A stretch of DNA of 64,000 nucleotides from Pseudomonas azotoformans (GCF_001579805.1 NZ_CP014546.1:186001-250000), one strand, 5' to 3'. Numbered from the stretch's first letter, positions 1 through 8,726 are shown. Notes: generated by a model not told the origin, from the sequence alone. Translations and numbers: made by a program.

Positions 1-134
1 CCGCGCTGGGCTGCGCAGCGGCCCTAAAACCAAACGCCGCATTCTGCCTGACAGAATGCGGCGTTTTTATCAGGGCGGCTTCGCCACCCAACGCGGGGCA
101 AGCCCGCTCACCACAACAAGCCCGCTCACCACAA
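1..134. repeat. REPIN-like element cut by the window edge, ending in an 18-bp tandem duplication
   Basis: Bases 1-24 resemble the inner left part of the REPIN at 22191-22322 (CGCGCTGGGCTGCGCAGC), and bases 75-116 resemble its right arm (GGCGGCTTCGCCACCCAACGC followed by GGGGCAAGCCCGCTCACCAC). The outer left arm lies before the window. The tail CAAGCCCGCTCACCACAA is repeated exactly at 99-116 and 117-134. A strong terminator hairpin sits inside the element. The sequences are read directly; the REPIN assignment rests on similarity to known Pseudomonas REP doublets. Confidence 0.75.
32..68. terminator. Bidirectional rho-independent terminator downstream of recJ
   Basis: A perfect 15-bp stem pairs 32-46 (AAACGCCGCATTCTG) with 52-66 across a 5-base loop. 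It has a T-run on the plus strand (64-68) and an A-rich flank that gives TTT on the minus strand. It lies 80 bases beyond the recJ stop and can end recJ transcription. Confidence 0.8.
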
Positions 135-149
135 AAAAACCGCTGAGAT

Positions 150-1859
150 TTAGCGAGGTTCGATGTGGGCAATCATCAGCTGCACAGTCTCATTCCCACG
201 AAACTCGTTCACATCCAGCTTGTACGCCAATTCCACCCAACGCACGGTCGGGTTCGGCCAGACCTCACGGTCCACCCCAAAGGCAATGCCATCGAGTTTC
301 ACTGACCCGCATTCAGTCTTGAGCACCACCTTCAGGTGCCGCTCACCCACCACACGCTGCTCCACCAACTGGAATACACCGTGAAAGACCGGCTCGGGAA
401 AGTGCTGCCCCCACGGCCCGGCATGTCGCAACGCGCGGGCCAGTTCCAGGTGAAATTCTTCCACCGCCAGGGTGCCGTCCGACAGCAGCCGACCGGTCAG
501 GTCTTCTTCACGCAATTGGCGACGCACTTCAGCATCAAAGGCTTCGGCAAACAGCGGGAAGTTTTCTTCGGGCAACGTCAGCCCCGCCGCCATGGCGTGG
601 CCGCCGTACTTGGCGATCAGGTTGGGATGCTGGCTCGCAACCACCGCCAGCGCATCACGGATATGAAACCCCTGCACAGAGCGCCCTGAGCCCTTGAGCA
701 AGCCATCACCGGCGTCGGCGAAGGCGATGGTCGGGCGAAAGTAACGTTCTTTCATACGCGACGCGAGAATCCCGATCACGCCTTGGTGCCATTCCGGGTC
801 GAACAGGCACAAGCCGTAAGGCATCGACTCCACCGGCAAGTCCTTGAGCTGGGCCAGGGCCTCGCGCTGCATGCCTTGCTCGATGGATTTGCGGTCCTGG
901 TTCATGCCGTCCAGTTGCGCGGCCATTTCCCGCGCCGCGGCAACGTCGGTGGTGAGCAGGCATTCGATACCCAGGCTCATGTCATCCAGGCGACCGGCAG
1001 CGTTCAGGCGTGGCCCGAGGATAAATCCTAGATCGGTGGAGGTGATACGCGTGGCATCGCGCTTGGCCACTTCCAGGATCGCCTTGATCCCCGGCCGCGC
1101 ACGACCGGCGCGGATACGCTCAAGGCCTTGATGCACCAGGATGCGGTTGTTGGCGTCCAGGGGCACCACGTCGGCGACGCTGCCCAGGGCAACCAGGTCG
1201 AGCAATTCACCAATGTTGGGCTGAGGCTTATTCTCGTACCAGCCCAAGCTGCGCAGGCGCGCGCGCAGGGCCATCAGCACATAAAAGATCACGCCGACAC
1301 CGGCCAGTGCTTTGCTCGGGAATTCGCAGCCAGGCTGGTTCGGGTTGACGATGGCATCCGCCGCCGGCAACTCATCGCCGGGCAAGTGGTGGTCCGTCAC
1401 CAGCACCTGCAACCCCGCCGCTTTCGCCGCCGCCACGCCTTCGACGCTGGAAATGCCGTTGTCCACAGTGATCAGCAATTGCGGCTCACGCTGCAGGGCG
1501 ACTGCAACGATTTCCGGGGTCAGGCCATAGCCGTACTCGAAACGATTGGGCACCAGGTAGTCAACATGGGCCGCACCGAGCAAACGCAGGCCCAGGGTGC
1601 CCACGGTGCTGGCCGTGGCGCCATCGGCGTCAAAGTCACCCACGATAAGGATGCGCTGGCGCTGCTCCAGCGCGGTCACCAGCAAGTCCACCGCCGCGTC
1701 GATTCCCTTTAGCTGCTGGTAGGGAATCAACCGCGCCAGGCTTTTATCCAGCTCAGCCTCGGACTGCACCCCGCGCGCGGCGTAGAGACGGGTCAACAGC
1801 GGTGGCAATTCACCGAGAAACGGCAGGACGGCGGGTAACGGGCGAGGATCGATACGCAT
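150..1859 (-). CDS. recJ: Single-stranded-DNA-specific 5'-3' exonuclease RecJ
   Basis: RecJ degrades single-stranded DNA 5' to 3' in RecFOR recombination, base-excision and mismatch repair. The 569-residue length is normal for the family. The DHH phosphoesterase core is visible: DFDADG at residues 75-80, TVDNG at 131-135 and the family-naming DHH at 156-158, all metal ligands. A DHHA1 domain follows (GGHAMAAGLTL near residue 425), and then an OB-like C-terminal part. The ATG at 1859 is the first start in frame and gives the usual N terminus. It reads towards the terminator at 32-68. The upstream gene is yaeQ on the same strand, separated by a heptamer repeat. Confidence 0.97.
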   Translation of the reverse strand: MRIDPRPLPAVLPFLGELPPLLTRLYAARGVQSEAELDKSLARLIPYQQLKGIDAAVDLLVTALEQRQRILIVGDFDADGATASTVGTLGLRLLGAAHVDYLVPNRFEYGYGLTPEIVAVALQREPQLLITVDNGISSVEGVAAAKAAGLQVLVTDHHLPGDELPAADAIVNPNQPGCEFPSKALAGVGVIFYVLMALRARLRSLGWYENKPQPNIGELLDLVALGSVADVVPLDANNRILVHQGLERIRAGRARPGIKAILEVAKRDATRITSTDLGFILGPRLNAAGRLDDMSLGIECLLTTDVAAAREMAAQLDGMNQDRKSIEQGMQREALAQLKDLPVESMPYGLCLFDPEWHQGVIGILASRMKERYFRPTIAFADAGDGLLKGSGRSVQGFHIRDALAVVASQHPNLIAKYGGHAMAAGLTLPEENFPLFAEAFDAEVRRQLREEDLTGRLLSDGTLAVEEFHLELARALRHAGPWGQHFPEPVFHGVFQLVEQRVVGERHLKVVLKTECGSVKLDGIAFGVDREVWPNPTVRWVELAYKLDVNEFRGNETVQLMIAHIEPR

Positions 1860-1895
1860 GGGAAGCTGGGGAGTTCTCTATTAAAGGAATTGTTG

Positions 1896-1930
1896 GCTTC
1901 AAGCTTCAAGCTTCAAGCTTCAAGCTTGCA
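1896..1930. repeat. Heptamer tandem repeat (GCTTCAA)4 plus variant GCTTGCA
   Basis: Four exact GCTTCAA units (1896-1923) are followed by GCTTGCA (1924-1930), in the gap between recJ and yaeQ. The same heptamer family recurs at 7211-7290. The repeat unit is read directly; its function is unknown. Confidence 0.9.
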
Positions 1931-1962
1931 GCTAAATGCTTGCCGCTTGACGCTGCCACTCT

Positions 1963-2505
1963 TCAACCGCGTTCGCCGACCAACCACTGCAACTGCACTT
2001 CATGCTGGCCACGGTCGTCGGTGACGAACATCGTGCCTTCGCTGATCATCACGTCCCACTTGATGACGCGTGGCATGTCCTTGGCCAGGGTCTCGAGGAC
2101 TTCCTGGGGCACGGCGGCGATGTGTACGTTTTTCAGGTTGTTCGCCACCGGCACGACCTTGCCTTCCCACACGCGCAAGCTGCCGTAGGCCAGCAGGCTG
2201 GTGCGCTCGGTGCGACGCGAGCACCAGGTGAGGCGGTCGGCATCGGGCTGGCCGACTTCGATCCAGTGCAGAACCCGATCATCCAGGCTTTTTTCCCACA
2301 GGGCTGGCTCGTCTACATCTGACAGTCCGCGCCCGAACGACAGCTGCTCGTTGTACCAGAGGGCGTAGGCCAGCAGGCGCACAGTCATGCGCTCTTCCGT
2401 TTCCGACGGATGGCGGGCGATGGTCTGTTTGACACTCTCGTACACCGAGCGATCAAGGTCGGTGAGGTTGAGTTCGAATTTGTAGGTCGTGGACGGCTGG
2501 GCCAT
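1963..2505 (-). CDS. yaeQ: YaeQ family protein
   Basis: A 180-residue protein matching the YaeQ family throughout (start MAQPSTTYKFELNLTDLD, then an RHPSETEERMTVRLLAYAL block and a C-terminal VQLQWLVGER). YaeQ has a PD-(D/E)XK nuclease-like fold, but its role is not firmly established; links to RfaH suppression have been proposed in enterobacteria. It starts with ATG at 2505 and lies upstream of recJ on the same strand. The heptamer array in between makes an operon uncertain. Confidence 0.93.
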   Translation of the reverse strand: MAQPSTTYKFELNLTDLDRSVYESVKQTIARHPSETEERMTVRLLAYALWYNEQLSFGRGLSDVDEPALWEKSLDDRVLHWIEVGQPDADRLTWCSRRTERTSLLAYGSLRVWEGKVVPVANNLKNVHIAAVPQEVLETLAKDMPRVIKWDVMISEGTMFVTDDRGQHEVQLQWLVGERG

Positions 2506-2654
2506 GAACGGGCTTCTAGAGACAGGGAAAGGCGGCCAGTCTAACCGATGGCGGGGTCATTCAACGAATCGTGCGCTGCATCATCCTTATCCCTGGCCTG
2601 CCCGCCTATGTTAAAAGGCATCACATTACCGCTCTTGCGCAGACAAGGATCCTC

Positions 2655-3854
2655 ATGCCGTTCAACGCCAAACCGCTTGCCGGACTGAAAGTCATCGAAC
2701 TCGGCACCCTGATCGCCGGCCCATTTGCCTCACGTATCTGCGCGGAATTCGGCGCTGAGGTGATCAAGGTCGAATCGCCCGACGGCGGCGACCCCCTGCG
2801 CAAATGGCGCAAGCTGTACGAGGGCACGTCGCTGTGGTGGTTCGTGCAGGCGCGCAACAAGCAGTCGCTGACGCTGAACCTCAAGCACCCGGACGGCCTG
2901 GTCATCCTCAAGCAGTTGCTGGCCGACGCCGACATCCTGATCGAGAATTTCCGCCCCGGCGTGCTGGAGAAACTCGGCCTGAGCTGGGAAACCCTGCACG
3001 CCCTCAACCCCAAGCTGGTGATGGTGCGCCTCTCCGGCTTTGGCCAGACCGGGCCGATGAAAGACCAGCCAGGGTTTGGCGCCGTGGGCGAATCCATGGG
3101 CGGCCTGCGCTACATCACCGGCTTTGAAGACCGCCCGCCGGTCCGCACCGGCATTTCCATCGGTGACTCGATCGCCGCGCTGTGGGCGGTGATTGGTGCG
3201 CTGATGGCGCTGCGTCATCGCGAAGTCAACGGCGGCCTGGGACAAGTGGTGGATGTGGCGCTGTACGAAGCCATCTTCGCCATGATGGAAAGCATGATCC
3301 CGGAGTTCGACGTGTTTGGCTTCATCCGTGAACGCACCGGCAACATCATGCCCGGTATCACGCCCTCCTCGATCCACACCAGCGCCGATGGCAAGCATGT
3401 GCAGATTGGCGCCAACGGCGATGCGATTTTCAAGCGCTTCATGTCCGCCATTGGCCGTGAGGATTTGGCCAACGACCCTGCACTTGCCAGCAATGACGGG
3501 CGCGATAGCCGCCGTGATGAACTGTACGGCGTGATTGATCGCTGGGTGAATTCGCTACCGCTGGATCAGGTGGTAGAGATCCTGAATAAGGCCGAAGTAC
3601 CCGCCAGCCGCATCTACAGCGCCGAGGACATGCTCGGCGACCCGCAATTCCTGGCCAGGGAGATGTTCCTCAAGGCCAAGTTGCCTGGCGGCAAGGACTT
3701 CAAGATGCCCGGCATCGTGCCCAAGCTGTCGGACACGCCGGGCAGCTGCGAGTGGGTTGGGCCGCAGTTGGGTGAACATAACAGTGTGGTGCTGGGCGGG
3801 CTGGGTTACGACGCTGCCGCGATTGCGCGTTTACGTGAGGCAGGCGCGATCTGA
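2655..3854 (+). CDS. CaiB/BaiF (family III) CoA-transferase
   Basis: Transfers coenzyme A between an acyl-CoA and a carboxylic acid. Members of this family act in carnitine, formate/oxalate, succinyl/itaconyl and aromatic acid metabolism; the substrate here is unknown. The protein has 399 residues from ATG 2655 (MPFNAKPLAGLKVIELG), chosen because family members begin just before LxGLKVIELG; an in-frame ATG at 2571 would add 28 unrelated residues. The conserved Asp is D171 in ISIGDSIAA. Other family blocks are GAEVIKVE (33-40) and ENFRPGVLEKLGL (97-109). Its stop overlaps the next gene's start (TGATG). Confidence 0.93.
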   Translation: MPFNAKPLAGLKVIELGTLIAGPFASRICAEFGAEVIKVESPDGGDPLRKWRKLYEGTSLWWFVQARNKQSLTLNLKHPDGLVILKQLLADADILIENFRPGVLEKLGLSWETLHALNPKLVMVRLSGFGQTGPMKDQPGFGAVGESMGGLRYITGFEDRPPVRTGISIGDSIAALWAVIGALMALRHREVNGGLGQVVDVALYEAIFAMMESMIPEFDVFGFIRERTGNIMPGITPSSIHTSADGKHVQIGANGDAIFKRFMSAIGREDLANDPALASNDGRDSRRDELYGVIDRWVNSLPLDQVVEILNKAEVPASRIYSAEDMLGDPQFLAREMFLKAKLPGGKDFKMPGIVPKLSDTPGSCEWVGPQLGEHNSVVLGGLGYDAAAIARLREAGAI

Positions 3855-4720
3855 TGGTCCGCAGGCTTGCCCAGCTTTTCCTCAGCGTCATGCTCGCCTG
3901 GGGCCCGACCGCCAGCGCCGAAGACACGCTGATCTGGTTATTGCGCGACTTGCCACCACTGACCATTTTCGAAGGCCCAAGCAAAGGCCAGGGCGCGCTG
4001 GATCAGTTGCTGCCGATACTCATCCAACGCCTGCCGGAATATCGGCACCAGGTGCTGCACGTCAATCGCGCGCGGGGCATGCAAATGCTGCGTGAGCCCA
4101 CGTTCACCTGTGACCCCTCATTGCTGTGGACGGCCGAGCGGGCCAGATACGTCGTCTTTTCCAGCCAGGCATTTGTGGTCGCCAGCAATGGCGTCACGGT
4201 GCGGCGTAACCAGCAAGAAGCCATGGCGCCCTACATCACGCAAGGCCAGTTTGACCTGCAGGCGTTCCTTGATGCCCACAAAACCCGGGTGGGTGCCATC
4301 GCAGAGCGCAGCTACGGGCCTGTCATCGATGAACGGCTCAAGCACGCCGATGCGCACAAGCTCGCACTGCATTACGGTAACGACGCCCTGGGTAGCCTGT
4401 TGCAGATGCAGCGCCTGGGCAGGCTTGAGGCGGTGTTGGGTTATTGGCCGGAAATCCGCTATCACGCGATGCAACAGGGTATCGCCTCGGACGACCTGAT
4501 CTTTTACCCCATCCAAGGCTCGGCACCTTACCAACACACGCACATCGGCTGTTCGGACACGCCTCAGGGACGCCAGGCCATCGAGCGGATCAACCAGGTA
4601 TTGCACGAGATCCCACAGGAGCAGGTACAGCAGTCCTACGCCTCATGGCTGGACCCGGTCATGCGCGAACAGTATCTGCGCGATAACCCAAGCTTTTTCC
4701 AGGATTCGAAGGAGCCGTGA
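3854..4720 (+). CDS. Periplasmic substrate-binding-like protein (TIGR02285/SBP_bac_3 type)
   Basis: A 288-residue secreted protein. Residues 1-22 look like a signal peptide (VRRLAQLFLSVMLAWGPTASA, then EDT). The body resembles amino-acid-type periplasmic binding proteins and the TIGR02285 family, with an N-terminal TLIWLLRDLPPL segment and a late GCSDTPQGRQAIERIN block typical of such proteins. No permease or ATPase gene is adjacent, so it is probably not part of a complete ABC importer. The start overlaps the CoA-transferase stop by one base, which implies translational coupling. The ligand is unknown. Confidence 0.8.
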   Translation: MVRRLAQLFLSVMLAWGPTASAEDTLIWLLRDLPPLTIFEGPSKGQGALDQLLPILIQRLPEYRHQVLHVNRARGMQMLREPTFTCDPSLLWTAERARYVVFSSQAFVVASNGVTVRRNQQEAMAPYITQGQFDLQAFLDAHKTRVGAIAERSYGPVIDERLKHADAHKLALHYGNDALGSLLQMQRLGRLEAVLGYWPEIRYHAMQQGIASDDLIFYPIQGSAPYQHTHIGCSDTPQGRQAIERINQVLHEIPQEQVQQSYASWLDPVMREQYLRDNPSFFQDSKEP

Positions 4721-4739
4721 CAAATCGCGGGCAAAAAGA

Positions 4740-4771
4740 AACCCCGAAGCGTGGGGAGACACTTCGGGGTT
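4740..4771. terminator. Bidirectional terminator between convergent genes
   Basis: Stem ACCCCGAAG (4741-4749) pairs with CTTCGGGGT (4762-4770), with A-rich sequence before it and a short T/A flank after. It separates the plus-strand binding-protein gene from the minus-strand DUF3509 gene. Confidence 0.7.
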
Positions 4772-4890
4772 AAACGTGGCCTACAAAGACCAGTACAACA
4801 AGGCACAAACACCGGAGCACAATGTTTGCTCTTGCTGTTACGAAATCTGACCGGCCACGTTGTAGGAAGTTTCCACAGTTAAACAATTCT

Positions 4891-5175
4891 TCATGCGGCG
4901 GTGGCGCTGCGGGTCTGGGCTGCGTTGCGCAAGGCCGCGATGACCGAGGGCTCCAGGCGCCCCTCAGCGATTTTAATGTCGCGTAGCAGACAGTCCACCA
5001 CATCCACCAGCACGCGCTTGTCCATCAATTGGGCGCGGTCGACTTCACGTTCGACCACGATGGCGCCAGCAGGATTCTTCACGGTTACCAGGCACTCGTC
5101 CTGCACACCAGAGGTGGTCAGCGTAACCTGATAAGGGCTCAGTGCTTCTTCGAGCAATAGGCTGATACTTTCCAT
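4891..5175 (-). CDS. DUF3509 domain-containing protein
   Basis: A small (94-residue) cytoplasmic protein of the Pseudomonas-specific DUF3509 family. It shows the family pattern MESISLLLEEALSPYQVTL, a central GAIVVEREVDRAQL and a helical C-terminal LRDIKIAEGRLEP. Function is unknown. I chose ATG 5175; an in-frame GTG at 5187 would add MVIE. It stands alone between a terminator and a divergent small gene. Confidence 0.8.
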   Translation of the reverse strand: MESISLLLEEALSPYQVTLTTSGVQDECLVTVKNPAGAIVVEREVDRAQLMDKRVLVDVVDCLLRDIKIAEGRLEPSVIAALRNAAQTRSATAA

Positions 5176-5489
5176 CTCGATCACCACTCAATAGTTCGGG
5201 AACAATCGTTTCAACGGGAGCTGCATCTATCCTAAGTGACTGTTTGTGACGTAGGAAAGTTCGCTTTATCGTCTTTATGGGGCCGTCAGGGGGTGACGGA
5301 TTCCAGCATGCGCTTGCAACATGACAGGGAAAAAACGGCGGCACATAACTGCTTACGCAATGGGCGGCTGTTTTGGGGTTGGCCGAGGGCTGAGACCCGA
5401 AGTGAATCCTATACTCGGTGAGCGCTGGTAATGCTGCTACGCAGATAAAAGCGCATGTCAAAAGGCCCTTATTGCGAAGGATGAAGACA

Positions 5490-5699
5490 ATGTTGGAACA
5501 CAACAGAGAACAGGCTGCGCTAGAGAAGATTCACGCTGATATTTCACGCATCTATGCCGAGCAACGCAAACTCAATGCCGAAGCTCACAAGATAACCCGT
5601 GAGAACTTCTGGTACCCGTTGGCTGTGGTCATGGCCATGTTCACGGTATTCGGCACGGTATTAGCCATCGTACAAAAAATAATCACATTAGTGGTTTGA
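5490..5699 (+). CDS. Small single-pass membrane protein with N-terminal coiled coil
   Basis: A 69-residue protein. Residues 1-40 form a charged amphipathic helix (EKIHADISRIYAEQRKLNAE), followed by one hydrophobic span (about residues 44-65, WYPLAVVMAMFTVFGTVLA) and a short tail. ATG 5490 is preferred over ATG 5481 because AAGG at 5477-5480 is correctly spaced (9 bases) for 5490 and abuts 5481. Similar small proteins occur in many Proteobacteria and in phages, sometimes as toxin-like or phage membrane proteins. I do not assign a function. Confidence 0.7.
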   Translation: MLEHNREQAALEKIHADISRIYAEQRKLNAEAHKITRENFWYPLAVVMAMFTVFGTVLAIVQKIITLVV

Positions 5700-5723
5700 G
5701 CCAACCGGGCCTGCCAGATACAA

Positions 5724-5763
5724 AAAAACGCCGCTGACCCAAGGAAGGGAAAGCGGCGTTTTT
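5724..5763. terminator. Bidirectional terminator between the small membrane gene and thrC
   Basis: A perfect 12-bp stem pairs AAAAACGCCGCT (5724-5735) with AGCGGCGTTTTT (5752-5763), giving T-runs on both strands. It serves the convergent plus-strand small gene and minus-strand thrC. Confidence 0.85.
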
Positions 5764-5779
5764 GTCTGCGCGGTGCGCC

Positions 5780-7189
5780 TTACAACGGCTTGCCCCGGTT
5801 GCCATGCTGGCTCACAAACGCCTGCACAGCCTTCAAGTCATTGGCCAGCACAGTGCAACGCTCTTCACGCTCAAACAAATCGGTCAGGTGCACTGGCAAT
5901 TCCAGCGCCTTGCCCACACCCGCCTTCTCCACCGCTTCCGGGAATTTGACCGGATGGGCAGTGCCCAGGATCACCATCGGGATGTCCAGGCTGCGACGGC
6001 ATTCGCGGGCGGCCTTCACACCGATGGCAGTGTGCGGGTCGAGCAACTCACCGGTCTGGGCGTAGACTTCAGCGATGGTTTCGCAGGTCTGTGCATCGTC
6101 AACGGCCAGGGAATCGAACAGCTTGCGGGTTTCGGTCCAGCGCTCTTCGTCAACGCTGAAACCGCCACCGCTTTTGAAGGTGTCCATCAAGCCAGCAATG
6201 GCTGCGCCGTTGCGACCGTGCATGTCGAACAGCAGGCGCTCGAAGTTCGACGAGACCATGATGTCCATGGACGGCGACAGCGTGGCGTGCAGGGTTTCCT
6301 TGACGTACTGGTTGCCGCTCATGAAGCGGTGCAGGATGTCGTTGCGGTTGGTGGCGACGATCAACTGGTTGATCGGCAGGCCCATGTTGCGCGCCAGGTA
6401 ACCGGCGAAGATGTCGCCGAAGTTGCCGGTCGGCACCGAGAACGATACCGAACGCGCCGGGCCGCCCAACTGCAGGGACGCGTGGAAGTAGTAGACGATC
6501 TGGGCCATGATCCGCGCCCAGTTGATCGAGTTCACCGCTACGAGGCGCGTGCCCTTCAGGAAGCTCTGGTCAGCGAAGCTGTTCTTGACCATTTCCTGGC
6601 AGTCATCGAAGTTGCCTTCTATGGCGATGTTGTGGATGTTCTCACCAAAGATGGTGGTCATCTGGCGACGCTGCACTTCCGATACGCGCTTGTGCGGGTG
6701 CAGGATGAAGATGTCCACGTTTTCGCAGTGCTTGCACCCTTCGATGGCGGCCGAACCGGTGTCACCGGAGGTGGCGCCGATGATCACCACGCGCTCGCCG
6801 CGCTTCTCCAGCACGTAATCGAGCAGGCGACCCAGCAGTTGCAGGGCGAAATCCTTGAACGCCAGGGTTGGGCCGTGGAACAGTTCCAGTACCCATTCGT
6901 TACCGTTCAGTTGGCGCAGCGGTGCGATGGCGTTGTGGGAAAACACGCCATAGGTCTCTTCCAGAATCTTCTTGAAATCCGCATCCGGAATGCTGCCGGT
7001 GACGAACGGGCGCATCACGCGGAACGCCAGCTCGTGGTACGGCAGGCCGGCCCAGGAAGCGATTTCTTCCTGGGTGAAGCGTGGCAGGTTTTCCGGCACG
7101 TACAGGCCGCCGTCAGTGGCAAGGCCTGCCAGCAAAACGTCTTCGAAATTCAGGGCCGGTGCCTGGCCGCGGGTGCTGATATAACGCAT
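5780..7189 (-). CDS. thrC: Threonine synthase
   Basis: PLP-dependent conversion of O-phospho-L-homoserine to L-threonine, the last step of threonine biosynthesis. The protein has 469 residues and starts MRYISTRGQAPALNFEDVLL, as in the long proteobacterial class. The PLP lysine is K112 in GPTLAFKDFALQ; the phosphate-binding segment GATSGDTGSAA is also present. It lies downstream of hom on the same strand with a 103-bp gap holding heptamer repeats, so hom-thrC is a likely operon ending at the terminator at 5724-5763. Confidence 0.97.
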   Translation of the reverse strand: MRYISTRGQAPALNFEDVLLAGLATDGGLYVPENLPRFTQEEIASWAGLPYHELAFRVMRPFVTGSIPDADFKKILEETYGVFSHNAIAPLRQLNGNEWVLELFHGPTLAFKDFALQLLGRLLDYVLEKRGERVVIIGATSGDTGSAAIEGCKHCENVDIFILHPHKRVSEVQRRQMTTIFGENIHNIAIEGNFDDCQEMVKNSFADQSFLKGTRLVAVNSINWARIMAQIVYYFHASLQLGGPARSVSFSVPTGNFGDIFAGYLARNMGLPINQLIVATNRNDILHRFMSGNQYVKETLHATLSPSMDIMVSSNFERLLFDMHGRNGAAIAGLMDTFKSGGGFSVDEERWTETRKLFDSLAVDDAQTCETIAEVYAQTGELLDPHTAIGVKAARECRRSLDIPMVILGTAHPVKFPEAVEKAGVGKALELPVHLTDLFEREERCTVLANDLKAVQAFVSQHGNRGKPL

Positions 7190-7210
7190 AGGGGCAAACC
7201 TTCGGTTTGG

Positions 7211-7290
7211 GCTTCAAGCTTCAAGCTTCAAGCTGCAAGTCGAAGCGGTTCTGCTTTCACTTGCAGCTTGCAGCTTGGCGCTTGCAGCTG
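7211..7290. repeat. Paired heptamer repeats able to fold into a hairpin between hom and thrC
   Basis: Units GCTTCAA x3 and GCTGCAA (7211-7238) are followed, after a 20-base loop, by GCTTGCA-type units (7260-7290). Bases 7223-7239 (AAGCTTCAAGCTGCAAG) and 7260-7276 are reverse complements with a single mismatch. It belongs to the same repeat family as 1896-1930. Confidence 0.85.
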
Positions 7291-7292
7291 AA

Positions 7293-8597
7293 TTAATTCA
7301 AATGTTCGACGCGAATCCGGACGACCGGCCCAACCACGCCCTGGAGAGCTTCCAGTGCCTGGATGGCATCATTGATGTGCTGTTCGAGCACGCGGTGAGT
7401 CAGCAGGATCATCGGCACCTGGCCGTTTTGCTCCTCGACTTCCTTCTGCATGATCGACTCGATGTTGATACCACGCTCCGACAGGATGCTCGCAACCTGG
7501 GCCAACACGCCTGGATGGTCCTGGGCCTGGATGCGCAGGTAGTAGGCACTTTCGCAGGCTTCGATCGGCAGGATCGGGTGCGCCGACAGCGAGTCCGGCT
7601 GGAAGGCCAGGTGCGGCACGCGGTTTTCCGGGTCGCTGGTCATGGCGCGGACCACGTCCACCAGGTCGGCGATCACCGACGAGGCGGTCGGCTCCATGCC
7701 GGCGCCGGCGCCGTAGAACAGGGTCGAACCCGCCGCATCACCGTTGACCATCACGGCGTTCATCACGCCATTGACGTTGGCGATCAGGCGGTCGGCCGGG
7801 ATCAGCGTCGGGTGCACACGCAACTCGATACCGGCCGGTGTGCTACGCGCCACACCCAGGTGCTTGATGCGATAGCCCAAGGCTTCGGCATAGTTCACGT
7901 CGGCAGTGGTCAGCTTGGTGATGCCTTCGGTGTAGGCCTTGTCGAACTGCAGCGGAATACCAAAGGCAATGGAGGCCAGGATGGTCAGCTTGTGCGCCGC
8001 ATCGATGCCTTCTACGTCGAAGGTCGGGTCGGCTTCGGCGTAACCCAGGGCTTGGGCTTCGGCCAGCACGTCTTCGAAGGTACGGCCCTTCTCGCGCATT
8101 TCGGTAAGGATGAAGTTACCGGTGCCGTTGATGATGCCGGCCACCCAGTTGATGCGGTTGGCGGACAGGCCTTCACGGATCGCCTTGATTACCGGGATGC
8201 CACCGGCCACGGCGGCTTCGAACGCGACAATCACACCCTTCTCACGCGCCTTGGCGAAGATCTCGTTGCCGTGCACGGCGATCAGCGCCTTGTTGGCAGT
8301 GACCACGTGCTTGCCGTTCTCGATGGCCTTGAGCACCAGCTCACGGGCCACGGTGTAGCCGCCGACCAGCTCGATGACGATATCGATTTCAGGGTTGGTG
8401 GCAACGGCGAAGACATCGTTGGTAATCGCAATACCGGTCGTTTCGAACTGAGGCTTTGGCGAACGCGTGGCAATTTGCGCCACTTCAATCCCGCGACCTG
8501 CACGGCGGGAAATTTCCTCAGCGTTACGCTGAAGTACGTTAAAGGTGCCGCCACCGACGGTCCCCAACCCACAGATGCCTACTTTGACCGGTTTCAC
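7293..8597 (-). CDS. hom: Homoserine dehydrogenase
   Basis: NAD(P)H-dependent reduction of aspartate semialdehyde to homoserine, the branch point to threonine and methionine. The protein has 434 residues. The Rossmann motif GLGTVGGG is at residues 10-17, followed by the catalytic homoserine dehydrogenase domain and a C-terminal ACT domain (RIQAQDHPGVLAQVASIL), expected to confer threonine inhibition. I chose GTG 8597 because GGGGAG lies 7 bases upstream and known homologues begin KPVKVGICGLG; an ATG at 8612 would add five residues over the ribosome-binding site. Downstream is thrC. Confidence 0.96.
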   Translation of the reverse strand: MKPVKVGICGLGTVGGGTFNVLQRNAEEISRRAGRGIEVAQIATRSPKPQFETTGIAITNDVFAVATNPEIDIVIELVGGYTVARELVLKAIENGKHVVTANKALIAVHGNEIFAKAREKGVIVAFEAAVAGGIPVIKAIREGLSANRINWVAGIINGTGNFILTEMREKGRTFEDVLAEAQALGYAEADPTFDVEGIDAAHKLTILASIAFGIPLQFDKAYTEGITKLTTADVNYAEALGYRIKHLGVARSTPAGIELRVHPTLIPADRLIANVNGVMNAVMVNGDAAGSTLFYGAGAGMEPTASSVIADLVDVVRAMTSDPENRVPHLAFQPDSLSAHPILPIEACESAYYLRIQAQDHPGVLAQVASILSERGINIESIMQKEVEEQNGQVPMILLTHRVLEQHINDAIQALEALQGVVGPVVRIRVEHLN

Positions 8598-8615
8598 TGA
8601 AGAACTCCCCATGAA

Positions 8616-8663
8616 ACGGCCGACGCTAGGTCGGCCGTGGAAAACAGCCGCACGACTGCGGCT
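8616..8663 (-). terminator. Two consecutive hairpins between dsbC and hom
   Basis: ACGGCCGAC (8616-8624) pairs with GTCGGCCGT (8630-8638), and AGCCGCA (8646-8652) pairs with TGCGGCT (8657-8663), the latter followed on the minus strand by GTTTTCC. They may partly end dsbC transcription or shape the hom leader; the T-runs are poor. Confidence 0.45.
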
Positions 8664-8726
8664 TGCAATTAACGACCCGCCGACGTGTCAGCGAGCCTTG
8701 ATCGTCGACGTTTCGACGATACTGAT

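Noticed and set aside
5762..7291. 509-codon plus-strand frame opposite thrC
   Set aside because: Shadow of thrC. It starts inside the terminator region and runs through the heptamer repeats.
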